A stretch of DNA of 44,878 nt from Bacteroidota bacterium (GTDB lineage Bacteria > Bacteroidota > Bacteroidia > Bacteroidales > JABHKC01). Shown here in pieces: positions 1 through 8,307 of this stretch. The notes below the pieces were generated by a model. The model did not search any database. It was not told where the DNA came from and worked only from the letters and a program-made list of their open reading frames with translations. Location: NCBI GenBank assembly GCA_018692315.1, contig JABHKC010000004.1, positions 1-44,878 of the forward strand, written 5' to 3'. The first letter of the stretch is position 1; every line of letters starts with the position of its first letter. The position numbers and the translations under genes were made by a program.

Positions 1-253
1 AGAATCATTCAAAATAAAATTCGGTAAAATTTAAAATTGAATAAAAAAATTAACTAAAACTCATCAATGTTAATATATTTGAGCATGAAAATTGTAGAAA
101 CGTTTATGAAAAAAAAGTTTATGAATTAATCAGGTTAGAAAGATTTTAATTGATTATAGAATAAAAAATAAAGAAGATTTAAAAGCAAACTCATATCTCA
201 AAGAGGCTTTACCGAATATCTATTTACCAAAAACACAAGGCAATAGAGGTCAA

Positions 254-2149
254 ATGGATGATAAGTCTATATTGTCACCGGCAAGTTTTGTTTCCACCGT
301 CGGCGGCCTTAACGTAACCGACTTTGCTGATGGCCTGGCTCGTTTTATAGTTGAAAGAACAAAACAAGAATTAAGCATTGCCTTTTTTGAAAAATTCAAA
401 AAAGAAATGAAAAAGTCGGAATATGACGACCTTAAAATTTTATTTCCCCAAACATATAATATTTTGAGTTTCTTGGATGAGGATATTTATCAGTTTAATG
501 CTTACTTAAGTAGCATGAGAGAAGCATTTCAACAAGATCTGGCTAACTTATTTGTAAATTTAGAAGATGTTATTAATAGCGAAAAATATATGAGATATTT
601 TAAAAAAAACGAAGAACTAAAGGCAATAATTCAAAGTTCTTTTTTTATTATTGACAACTTATCAAAAAATAAACATCCGGGAACTATATTTGATGAGTAT
701 TCTAAAAAGGAATATATTGATTCATTACATGAGAATATATCAGGTTCTGTTAAAACTCTTAATTTGTTTTCAAATTCATTAAAATCAAAATCAAAAGAGC
801 ATTATTGGATATCTCCTGATTCTTTGAAATTGCTTTTTGATAAAACAACTTTTAATATTTACCTTGGCCTGATATACCAACAAGCTAGCGATATTGAATT
901 CAAAAAGACAACCCTTAGAATTATTCTTGACAAGTTGAAAAATCAGAATGATTCAATAGAACTATACAAACTATTCATAGAGGATTTTATTGATCACGCC
1001 AGCACTATTGAAGAATATCTTCACGAGATAACGAATAAAAAGAAAAGTGAGCGTACTTATAATGACTATTATAAATACTTCGATGCTACCCTTGACTTAA
1101 TAGAGATAGCTGATCGTTTGAAAGAACTTCCTTATATTAACATAAAAGAATTTCCCGAATTTAATACTTATTGTTATGTCGCCAGAAGAATCGGTGATTT
1201 GTATTTAAATATAAATCAGAAAAACTACAGTTCAGCAATTGTTAATACTGTTTGTATTCTTGATACTTTATTTTCACAAAGTTTTACAAATGATATTAAA
1301 AAATACAATAAAATAAAAAGTGACATTCGAGCAAATAAAAAAACCGTAAAGAAAAATATCTCTTCTTTTGACAAAAAAAATTTGTATAAAATTACGAAAG
1401 AATCTAATGATAAAATTGACAAAAAAATTAGAAATCTTTCTGTAAAAGGAGAACCTTCTAAAGGTGAAATTAAGAAATATCATAATGAAATCATTAAAAT
1501 AGTTGAAACTGAAATTAAAAAATACGAAAAATTAAATTATACAAGAGCCTTAATTTTCAAATATGGAACTTTTATAGCAAACATTGCTACGGCAGAAAAT
1601 TCTCTGGAAGTACAAAATATTATTGAATCAACTGTTTTGCCTGCCGGTTCGGCAAGAATAAAAAGAGAAAGCAAATTCAATGTTTCATTAAATGCATACT
1701 GTGGATTATTTGTTGGTGGAGAAGTAATAAAAGATGTAGACAAACCTTGGACTTGTAAATATCAAAAAATAAATAGTTGGGGGGTTACAGCTCCAGTAGG
1801 ATTAGCAATAAGCAAGGGTGCACTATTTAAAAAATGCAAAAACCATTCTTCCCATTCTATATTTGTTTCAATTATTGATCTGGGAGCTTTAGTCGCATTT
1901 AGGTTTACGGACACTCTCACTGAAAGTGTTCCAAATATTCAATTGAAAGATATTATATCACCGGGAATTTTTTATTCATTTGGTATTCCAAAAAGTCCTT
2001 TATCATTTAATATTGGTTATCAAATTGGACCATTATTAAGAGAAGTCAAGATGGAAGAAGGTACTTTTGGCGATAGTTATTCTAGATTTAGTATAGCATT
2101 GACTGTAGATATCCCAATTGTAAACTTTTACACTAAACCAATATATTAA
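254..2149 (+). CDS. Unrecognised 631-residue protein, possible C-terminal beta-barrel, 5' end doubtful
   Basis: I do not recognise this family by name. Residues about 1-450 are Lys/Glu/Asn-rich and mostly helical, opening with a conserved-looking stretch (FVSTVGGLNVTDFADGL) followed by charged helix. Residues about 475-631 change character: alternating hydrophobic, Gly- and aromatic-rich strands (NAYCGLFVGGE, GVTAPVGLAISKG, SFNIGYQIGPLL) ending in an aromatic residue, as in small outer-membrane barrels. No signal peptide follows the ATG. The same frame stays open upstream of the ATG back to a TGA at 122-124 and reads like protein, yet holds no ATG, GTG or TTG. So either 254 is the true start or the gene lost its 5' end. 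A TATATTTG motif at 74-81 and a 14-codon ORF (85-129) lie upstream. It converges on the S41 protease gene. Confidence 0.55.
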   Translation: MDDKSILSPASFVSTVGGLNVTDFADGLARFIVERTKQELSIAFFEKFKKEMKKSEYDDLKILFPQTYNILSFLDEDIYQFNAYLSSMREAFQQDLANLFVNLEDVINSEKYMRYFKKNEELKAIIQSSFFIIDNLSKNKHPGTIFDEYSKKEYIDSLHENISGSVKTLNLFSNSLKSKSKEHYWISPDSLKLLFDKTTFNIYLGLIYQQASDIEFKKTTLRIILDKLKNQNDSIELYKLFIEDFIDHASTIEEYLHEITNKKKSERTYNDYYKYFDATLDLIEIADRLKELPYINIKEFPEFNTYCYVARRIGDLYLNINQKNYSSAIVNTVCILDTLFSQSFTNDIKKYNKIKSDIRANKKTVKKNISSFDKKNLYKITKESNDKIDKKIRNLSVKGEPSKGEIKKYHNEIIKIVETEIKKYEKLNYTRALIFKYGTFIANIATAENSLEVQNIIESTVLPAGSARIKRESKFNVSLNAYCGLFVGGEVIKDVDKPWTCKYQKINSWGVTAPVGLAISKGALFKKCKNHSSHSIFVSIIDLGALVAFRFTDTLTESVPNIQLKDIISPGIFYSFGIPKSPLSFNIGYQIGPLLREVKMEEGTFGDSYSRFSIALTVDIPIVNFYTKPIY

Positions 2150-2152
2150 ACA

Positions 2153-2169
2153 AGCGAATTTGTTTCGCT
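2153..2169. terminator. Small hairpin between convergent genes
   Basis: AGCGAA and TTCGCT form a 6-bp stem with a 5-nt loop just after the stop of the upstream plus-strand gene and before the stop of the minus-strand protease gene. There is no clear U-tract, so its role as a terminator is inferred from position. Confidence 0.35.
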
Positions 2170-2197
2170 ATTAATACCAACACGGTTCAGCATAGTT

Positions 2198-3865
2198 CTA
2201 TTTCAATATTTTATTATACTCATCATTATCACCCAACAAGCTAATTGCCTTTTTAATATCATTGTCATATTCGAAAGATTTCTGGATACGACCTTTTTGA
2301 TAATAATATCTACTAACAATTTCTTCGCTTAAAATCTCAATAAGCTCATCTTTAAATATTTGAAGGTCTTTGTTTTTATCGTGCCTAATTTTTTCGTAAA
2401 GTGCATCAAATTCTTCTTTTGCCATATCAAAATATTTTTCCTGTTCGGCAATTTTTTTCAGCTTATTGAAATTATATTCGCTATTCGATTCGTAATCGAA
2501 ATCTTTATCTGATATGTAATTCTTGAAATCTTCATAATCTTTGTCAGCGAAAACAAAATCTTTTGCAGATACAATAGAATCGTGTTTAAGACAATATTGT
2601 GTAGCAAAATCGAAAATATGATTTTTCAAGACAAGGCTGATACTAATATTGCTAATTGTTTTTGGCTCAGTAATAATATCTGGCATTATCCCACCGCCAT
2701 CATATACTTTTCTGCCATTTTTTGTAGAAAATTGTGTTATTATAGAATCAGCAATTTTGCCTACACTTCCATCATCATTTCTGTTTGAATAATCAAGAGC
2801 CTGTATGCACCTGCCACTCGGAATGTAATATTTTGCAGTAGTAACTTTTAGTTTTGAATTGTAGCTAAGGTCTCTCGTTGCCTGAACTAATCCTTTTCCA
2901 AAAGTTCTTTGCCCAACAATTACACCCCGATCGAGATCTTGAATAGCGCCCGAAACAATTTCTGATGCCGATGCCGAACCGCTATTTACGAGAACTATAA
3001 TTGGAATTTCTGAATCATAGGCTGGCATTGTAGATTTATATGTTTTGTTCCACTGCTTTACTTTTCCTTTTGTACTAACAATTTCCTGATCTTTTTCAAC
3101 AAAAAGATTTGCAATTTTTACAGCTTCCATTAACAAACCACCCGGATTGCTTCTTAAATCGAGAATTATTGATTTTGCATTACGATTTTCTTTTAAATCA
3201 ATCAATGCTTCTTTAACATCATTGCTGCAATTCATAGTAAACTGCGATAAACTTATATACCCAATCTCTTCGTTCAACATATCAAAATATGGAACACTTT
3301 TTATTTTAATTTCCTCTCTAATAAGAGTTTTCGTAAATTTATTTTCTTCGCCCGGACGTTCAATAAGCAAGTCAACCGGAGTATTTGGCTGCCCTTTTAG
3401 AACTTCGCTAATCTCGTCCGAGTCTTTACCCTTTATAGATTTTTTGTCAACTTCAATTATTATATCACCGGCTTTTAGTCCGGCTTTCATTGCTGGCGAA
3501 TCTTCATAGGGTTCAGCAATTAATGTAAAATCACCGGAATTTCTAATTAAGGCACCAATTCCTCCATACTGACCGGTTGTCATAAATTTATAATCCTCAA
3601 GTTTCGATTCGGGAATATAAACTGTGTATGGGTCTAATGATTTTAGCATCTGGTCGATACTGGTTTTTACTAATTTGCCGGCATCGGTTTCGTCAACATA
3701 AATTAAGTTAAGTTCCCGAAATAGTGTATAATATATATCCAGATTTTTTACAATTTCAAAATCATCGTTATCGAAACTTACCAATACAAATCCTGAAAGG
3801 ACCAGAACTATTGTTGCAATTCTGATTTTTGTACTCTTATAAATTTCCTTCAATCTCATAATCAA
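2198..3865 (-). CDS. Carboxy-terminal processing protease, S41 family (CtpA/Prc type)
   Basis: Periplasmic serine endopeptidase that degrades or trims proteins from their C-termini. One N-terminal membrane segment or signal anchor (about residues 14-30) is followed by the Ctp N-domain, a PDZ domain (about 85-165, GLKAGDIIIEVDKKSIKG) and the S41 catalytic core. The nucleophile lies in NSGSASASEI and the general-base Lys in FGKGLVQ, the usual Ser/Lys dyad. About 150 charged residues after the core form the long tail usual in Bacteroidota homologues. At 555 aa it has normal length. The start could equally be the Met at residue 3. A TAGTTTTG -7-like box lies on the minus strand at plus 3889-3896, without a clear -33 element. 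It is transcribed divergently from the MBOAT gene. Confidence 0.9.
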   Translation of the reverse strand: MIMRLKEIYKSTKIRIATIVLVLSGFVLVSFDNDDFEIVKNLDIYYTLFRELNLIYVDETDAGKLVKTSIDQMLKSLDPYTVYIPESKLEDYKFMTTGQYGGIGALIRNSGDFTLIAEPYEDSPAMKAGLKAGDIIIEVDKKSIKGKDSDEISEVLKGQPNTPVDLLIERPGEENKFTKTLIREEIKIKSVPYFDMLNEEIGYISLSQFTMNCSNDVKEALIDLKENRNAKSIILDLRSNPGGLLMEAVKIANLFVEKDQEIVSTKGKVKQWNKTYKSTMPAYDSEIPIIVLVNSGSASASEIVSGAIQDLDRGVIVGQRTFGKGLVQATRDLSYNSKLKVTTAKYYIPSGRCIQALDYSNRNDDGSVGKIADSIITQFSTKNGRKVYDGGGIMPDIITEPKTISNISISLVLKNHIFDFATQYCLKHDSIVSAKDFVFADKDYEDFKNYISDKDFDYESNSEYNFNKLKKIAEQEKYFDMAKEEFDALYEKIRHDKNKDLQIFKDELIEILSEEIVSRYYYQKGRIQKSFEYDNDIKKAISLLGDNDEYNKILK

Positions 3866-4030
3866 ACATTTTAAATTTTCTTAAACTACAAAACTATATT
3901 TATTTTATTTGATTATATTTTTTATTCGATTTTTATAAAAATAAATGTGTAAAATTTTTTAATTTGTAAATAATCCGAAAGCTAAAATGCCACAATTTAT
4001 ATATTTGTAAGTTTTTTGTAAAAAGATAAT

Positions 4031-5509
4031 ATGTTATTTAATTCGATAGAATTTGCAATATTTTTGCCAATTGTTTTTGTTTTATACTGGTTTGTAACAA
4101 ACAAAAACCTCAAACTCCAAAATATTCTTTTGCTGGTAGCAAGCTATGTTTTTTACGGATGGTGGGACTGGCGTTTTCTTTCCTTAGTTTTTGTAAGTTC
4201 GCTTGTCGATTACATAATTGGGATAAATATTGAAAAAACCGAAAAAAAACTAAATCGGAAAATTCTTCTTTTTGCTAGTTTGTTTGTCAACCTAGGCTTT
4301 CTAGGTTTTTTCAAATATTATAACTTTTTTGTTGATTCTTTTATTGATGCCTTTTCGTTTTTCGGAATGCAATTTCAAGCCCGAACTTTAAATATTGTGT
4401 TGCCTGTCGGAATTAGTTTCTACACATTTCAGACATTGAGTTACACATTAGATATTTATAAGCACCGCCTAAAACCTACCGAAGATATTATTGCTTTTTT
4501 TTCGTTTGTAAGTTTTTTCCCTCAACTTGTAGCCGGACCAATAGAAAGAGCATCTAACCTGCTGCCCCAATTCACGAAAAAACGAAAATTCGATTTGCTT
4601 CAAGCAAAAGATGGAATGAGACAAATTCTCTGGGGGCTTTTCAAAAAAATTGTAATTGCCGATAATGCAGCCACTTTCGTAAACGAAATTTTTGAAAAAT
4701 CGGATACTATGCCCGGTAGTACGCTGTTTATTGCTGCAATACTTTTTGCATTTCAAATATATGGCGACTTTTCCGGATATTCCGATATTGCAATTGGCAC
4801 AGCTCGTTTGTTTGGTTTCAAACTGATGAGAAATTTTGCTTTTCCGTATTTCTCAAAAGACATGGCGGAATTTTGGCGAACATGGCACATTTCCTTATCT
4901 ACCTGGCTTCGAGATTATTTGTTCCTGCCAACAGCCTACTGGACAATGAACAAAATAAAAAATCCAAAATTCCTAAGCATAAAAGCCGAAGTTTGGGGCT
5001 ATGTAGTTGGCATTTCGTTCACATGGTTTTTGGGCGGACTCTGGCATGGCGCAAAATGGACATTCGTACTGTGGGGTTGTCTGCATGGATTATATCTCGT
5101 TGTTTCGCATATTACTAAAAAATTCAGGAAAAAAACCTTACGAAAACTAAAAATTAAAAAGAAAAATCCAGTATTAGTTTTTATACAAACAATTGGTACA
5201 TTTTTTCTTGTAACAATTGCATGGGTTCTTTTTAGAGCAGAGAATGTCGGTCAGGCTTTTTCAATTTTTAACACAATCTTATCAGAAAGTTTTTTTGAGA
5301 CTCCAAATTTGAAAGGAAAAGTTTTACTTTCAGGCATTTTTATAATCTTTCTCGTTGTTTTTGAATACATTCAGCGAAAAAAAGAACACGCACTCGAAAT
5401 TCAAAAGTGGAATTTAATTTTCCGATGGAGTTTTTATTTTTTCGTTCTTTTTATAGGTGTATTTTTTGGGAATTTTAACGAAGTCGAATTTATTTATTTC
5501 CAGTTTTAA
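4031..5509 (+). CDS. MBOAT family O-acyltransferase (AlgI/DltB-like)
   Basis: Polytopic membrane O-acyltransferase, expected to move an acyl group (usually acetyl) across the membrane for attachment to an extracellular glycan or wall polymer. The 492 residues contain about ten hydrophobic segments. Family signatures are visible: SFYTFQTLSYTLDIYK, FFPQLVAGPIERA, GDFSGYSDIAIG, FWRTWHISLSTWLRDY and FLGGLWHGAKW. The last carries the invariant catalytic histidine, H339. A TATATTTG -7 box at 4000-4007 sits 23 bases upstream of the ATG. The next gene begins one base after this stop and encodes an SGNH-like partner, the arrangement seen for AlgI with AlgX/AlgJ and DltB with DltD. The polymer modified cannot be told from the sequence. 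Confidence 0.93.
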   Translation: MLFNSIEFAIFLPIVFVLYWFVTNKNLKLQNILLLVASYVFYGWWDWRFLSLVFVSSLVDYIIGINIEKTEKKLNRKILLFASLFVNLGFLGFFKYYNFFVDSFIDAFSFFGMQFQARTLNIVLPVGISFYTFQTLSYTLDIYKHRLKPTEDIIAFFSFVSFFPQLVAGPIERASNLLPQFTKKRKFDLLQAKDGMRQILWGLFKKIVIADNAATFVNEIFEKSDTMPGSTLFIAAILFAFQIYGDFSGYSDIAIGTARLFGFKLMRNFAFPYFSKDMAEFWRTWHISLSTWLRDYLFLPTAYWTMNKIKNPKFLSIKAEVWGYVVGISFTWFLGGLWHGAKWTFVLWGCLHGLYLVVSHITKKFRKKTLRKLKIKKKNPVLVFIQTIGTFFLVTIAWVLFRAENVGQAFSIFNTILSESFFETPNLKGKVLLSGIFIIFLVVFEYIQRKKEHALEIQKWNLIFRWSFYFFVLFIGVFFGNFNEVEFIYFQF

Positions 5510-5510
5510 G

Positions 5511-6362
5511 ATGAAAATATTTCTAATTAAAATAATATTATTTTTTGTGCTCGCATTTATTATTCTTAGCACGATTGCAAATCTTGTAATTCCTTCAGGG
5601 AAACCGGCTATTTTATCGGAGCAATGGTACAATGTTTACGAACGAATAGTAAGAAGCAAAAAGAAAATAGATTCGAAAACAATTTACATAGGAGATAGTG
5701 TTGCAGATCAGATTTTTAACTTTAAAAAAACAAGAAATTCGCTGACTTGCAATGCAGCAATTCTTATGGCAGGACATTACATTCTTACTTACAATGCCAT
5801 TGAAAACAATCCACAAATCGAAACCGTAGTTTTGGTAAGCGTACCGCAAGAAATAAATACAAAATTCGAAAGAAAGCAAGTTTATAATAATTTCACTTTG
5901 CCTTTTTTTACCTTTGAAAATCTGAAACATTTTGATTCCTTTCTTTATTCAAAATTTGACCAATTTCCGAGAAGTTATCTTGTGCTTCCAATGGCCAGCA
6001 AAATGCTACCGCTCTCCGATATTGATTATGCACAAGGTAAAAAACGTTCAGACCGAGATATTTTGTCGGATGTTTCAATTCATTATCTTCTAAAACTGAA
6101 TGATTTATGCGTAGCAAATAATATTGAACTCAAAATAATTTCGCCTCCTGTTTCCGAAAAATTATATAAAAAAACAAATAACTGGAAAAAAATGAGAACC
6201 CAAATTAGAGAACTAAATTTGGATTATCTGTTTGTCGATTATTTTAAAAATATCAGATATTTAAGCGAAGATAAATTTAAAGATGGGCTACATTTGAAAC
6301 GAAGATATCTTCAAGAGAGTTTTTTAGACAGATATAAATTTAATATGATTGAAGAAAAATAA
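5511..6362 (+). CDS. SGNH-hydrolase-like partner of the MBOAT acyltransferase
   Basis: 283 residues with one N-terminal membrane segment (about residues 4-25) and an extracytoplasmic domain. The SGNH catalytic elements are visible: GDS with Ser63 in IYIGDSVADQIF, and the C-terminal D-x-x-H, D258 and H261 in DGLHLK. By analogy with DltD and AlgX it would take the acyl group delivered by the adjacent MBOAT protein and place it on the final acceptor; this is inference from gene order and motifs. A GTG at 5457 would also be in frame but overlaps the MBOAT gene by 53 bases, so the ATG right after the MBOAT stop is preferred. The two genes are almost certainly co-transcribed, perhaps with the Memo gene 15 bases on. 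Confidence 0.8.
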   Translation: MKIFLIKIILFFVLAFIILSTIANLVIPSGKPAILSEQWYNVYERIVRSKKKIDSKTIYIGDSVADQIFNFKKTRNSLTCNAAILMAGHYILTYNAIENNPQIETVVLVSVPQEINTKFERKQVYNNFTLPFFTFENLKHFDSFLYSKFDQFPRSYLVLPMASKMLPLSDIDYAQGKKRSDRDILSDVSIHYLLKLNDLCVANNIELKIISPPVSEKLYKKTNNWKKMRTQIRELNLDYLFVDYFKNIRYLSEDKFKDGLHLKRRYLQESFLDRYKFNMIEEK

Positions 6363-6377
6363 TTTTCGTTGAAATAT

Positions 6378-7217
6378 ATGCAAAATATGAAAATACGTGA
6401 ATCTTATGTAGCTGGCAAATTTTATCCGGCAAAAAAAAATGCAATTATCGACCAGCTTGATAGCATCAATATGCTCGAACGAAATAATATTTTGACAGAA
6501 TATTCAGAAAAATCAATAATTGGCGGCGTAGTACCCCATGCAGGATATATGTTTTCTGCCTATCAAGCTACTCATTTTTTTGAAATAATAAAAAATTCAA
6601 AGGAGCAATTCGATACTGTTTTTATAGTTAATCCGAATCACACTGGTTATGAACCTGAAATAGCTTTAGATGAAAATGACTTTTGGGAAACTCCTCTCGG
6701 AATTGTTGAAATTGATCAGGATTTTCAAGAAGATTTAAAGTTGCCAAAATCTGCAAATGCCCATAAATATGAACATTCCGGCGAAGTGATGCTTCCATTT
6801 TTGCAACATTATTTAAACTATCAATTCAAAATTCTTCCAATAACAATTTCAAATCAGAATCCTGAAAATGCAAAAAAACTTGCAGGCTTAATTTATGAGT
6901 CAAATAAAAAATTCGGAAAAAAAATTCTAATTATTGCATCATCAGATTTTTCTCATTTTGTTGAACCCGAATATGGAAAACAAATTGATAGTTTAGTAAT
7001 TGACGAAATATTAAAGTTTAACTCTGAAAAAGTTTATCAGACAATTAGAAAACACAATATTTCTATCTGCGGCTATGGACCTATTATGACTTTAATTGAG
7101 TATTCGAAACTACTTCTGGAAAATCCTAAAAACAAAATTCTAAAAATTGGACATTCCGGTGAAATTACGCCATCTACTGAAGTTGTGGATTATGTTTCAA
7201 TATTGTTTTATCGCTAA
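6378..7217 (+). CDS. Memo-family protein (AmmeMemoRadiSam system protein B-like)
   Basis: 279-residue member of the Memo family, related in fold to class III extradiol dioxygenases. The opening IRESYVAGKFYPA, then GGVVPHAGYMFS, FIVNPNHTG, HKYEHSGEVMLPFLQH, IIASSDFSHF and the closing IGHSGEI all match the family's conserved His and Asp positions. Many bacterial homologues sit beside an AMMECR1 protein and a radical SAM enzyme; neither partner is adjacent here. In-frame ATGs at 6378 and 6387 and a TTG at 6369 are all possible starts. It follows the SGNH gene closely and converges on recO with 28 bases between the stops. The biochemical reaction of the family is not settled. Confidence 0.85.
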   Translation: MQNMKIRESYVAGKFYPAKKNAIIDQLDSINMLERNNILTEYSEKSIIGGVVPHAGYMFSAYQATHFFEIIKNSKEQFDTVFIVNPNHTGYEPEIALDENDFWETPLGIVEIDQDFQEDLKLPKSANAHKYEHSGEVMLPFLQHYLNYQFKILPITISNQNPENAKKLAGLIYESNKKFGKKILIIASSDFSHFVEPEYGKQIDSLVIDEILKFNSEKVYQTIRKHNISICGYGPIMTLIEYSKLLLENPKNKILKIGHSGEITPSTEVVDYVSILFYR

Positions 7218-7245
7218 GTCCAGAAAAAAGAACCAAAACAAATTT

Positions 7246-7992
7246 TCAATCATTAAAAACTTGCTTGAAAATTTCCAGCGATTTAACTTCTTTGAAAGAT
7301 GCAATATGCAAAGAATAATACTGAATTATTGTAGCCAAAAGATTGTTTCTCGTTTTATTTGAAATAACAAAATCTTCTTGCTCATTAACAGAAATATTCA
7401 ACAATTTGTAAAAATCAAAACTTAAAGTTTCATTGAGAATATACAAATGAGTTGAGTTGTTTGCAACAAATTCACCGTTCATCAAATCGAAATATTTCAA
7501 AGGTTCAGAGAAATTATTATTTGGGTAAAAACCAAGATATTTGCTCAAATTAAGCAAAAATATTAAATGAAAGTTTAAAAATTTGTTTTCAAGAGTATCA
7601 AAAAGCTTTATTGAATTAAATAGGAAATCGAACAAGTTTTTATTCGGTTCTTCTTCTTTAATTGTTTTGAATAAAACCTCCGCAAGAAAAATAGCCATTG
7701 AATTTTTATATATATCGTAAGGAATTGAAGAAAATGGTGCAATATTCTTAATTTCTTTTACCATTTGTAAATTCCGGGAATCTTTAAAATAGATTTCCAT
7801 ATCGAGCAAAAAAAGGGGCTGAAATAGATTTGCCCGAATTTTTGCATTTTTGCCCCTCACACCCTTTATGATAAATGCTAACCTGCCGAATTTTTCAGTA
7901 TATATCTGAACGATAATACTCGAACTCAGATACTTAATTTGATGTAAAACAATACCATGCGTTGAATGCAATGCCGCCATATACTTATTCAA
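7246..7992 (-). CDS. recO: DNA repair protein RecO
   Basis: 248-residue RecO, which anneals single strands and, with RecR, loads RecA at gaps during RecF-pathway repair. The N-terminal OB fold is recognisable (THGIVLHQIKYLSSSIIVQIYTE, then RLAFIIKGVRG). The C-terminal part is helical, with LLNLSKYLGFYPNN typical of the family. The four zinc-binding cysteines found in many RecO proteins are absent, as is usual in Bacteroidota. Met5 (MAAL) is an alternative start. The gene is monocistronic here and converges on the Memo gene. Confidence 0.9.
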   Translation of the reverse strand: MNKYMAALHSTHGIVLHQIKYLSSSIIVQIYTEKFGRLAFIIKGVRGKNAKIRANLFQPLFLLDMEIYFKDSRNLQMVKEIKNIAPFSSIPYDIYKNSMAIFLAEVLFKTIKEEEPNKNLFDFLFNSIKLFDTLENKFLNFHLIFLLNLSKYLGFYPNNNFSEPLKYFDLMNGEFVANNSTHLYILNETLSFDFYKLLNISVNEQEDFVISNKTRNNLLATIIQYYSLHIASFKEVKSLEIFKQVFND

Positions 7993-8136
7993 TTTTTTAA
8001 CTCATTTTGCAGTAAAACTAAAAATGTTTTTTGAATGAAAAAAGAATAAAATACAATAAGATTTAATCCGGAAATAAAAATTACAAACAACGAAACATTG
8101 ATTTACAAAAGCTTTTATCCAAACAAAAAAATCAAA

Positions 8137-8165
8137 TTGCAATTTTAAAAATATTGTTACATTTG
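8137..8165 (+). promoter_or_regulatory. Bacteroidota promoter of tryptophanase (TTG-N18-TACATTTG)
   Basis: TTG at 8137-8139 and TACATTTG at 8158-8165, 18 bases apart, match the phylum's -33/-7 consensus exactly. Transcription should begin a few bases after 8165, giving an untranslated leader of about 135 bases ahead of tnaA and placing the 19-codon leader ORF within about 10 bases of the 5' end. The rest of the 315-base gap behind recO (7993-8136) shows nothing else I can support. Confidence 0.75.
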
Positions 8166-8180
8166 CAATAAATATAAACT

Positions 8181-8240
8181 ATGAGAGAGATTGTAAAAGT
8201 TAAAAATAGATTTATAAATATTATTTGTCCTTGCTTCTAA
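8181..8240 (+). CDS. Candidate leader peptide upstream of tryptophanase (19 aa)
   Basis: A 19-codon ORF, MREIVKVKNRFINIICPCF, starts 16 bases after the -7 box of the tnaA promoter and ends 67 bases before the tnaA ATG. Its last codons (Cys-Pro-Cys-Phe-stop) form the loop of a 13-bp hairpin. In enterobacteria tryptophanase is preceded by TnaC, a 24-residue stalling peptide that needs Trp12, Asp16 and Pro24; this peptide has no Trp or Asp, so it is not a TnaC homologue by residues. A role as a stalling or attenuating leader is inferred from position and structure only. A chance ORF in AT-rich DNA remains possible. Confidence 0.4.
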   Translation: MREIVKVKNRFINIICPCF

Positions 8241-8251
8241 ATAATATTTAT
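8214..8251 (+). promoter_or_regulatory. 13-bp perfect hairpin over the end of the leader ORF
   Basis: ATAAATATTATTT (8214-8226) and AAATAATATTTAT (8239-8251) are perfect reverse complements around the pyrimidine-rich 12-base loop GTCCTTGCTTCT. The 5' arm carries leader codons for Ile-Asn-Ile-Ile-Cys, and the stop codon TAA (8238-8240) crosses from loop to 3' arm. A ribosome finishing or pausing on the leader would hold this stem open. The stem is all A/T, hence not very strong, and no U-tract follows, so an intrinsic terminator is unlikely by itself. Confidence 0.5.
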
Positions 8252-8307
8252 CATTCCCACTATTTATTTTTATTCAAATTATCATTTTACTTAAAGAAAA
8301 CAAAATT

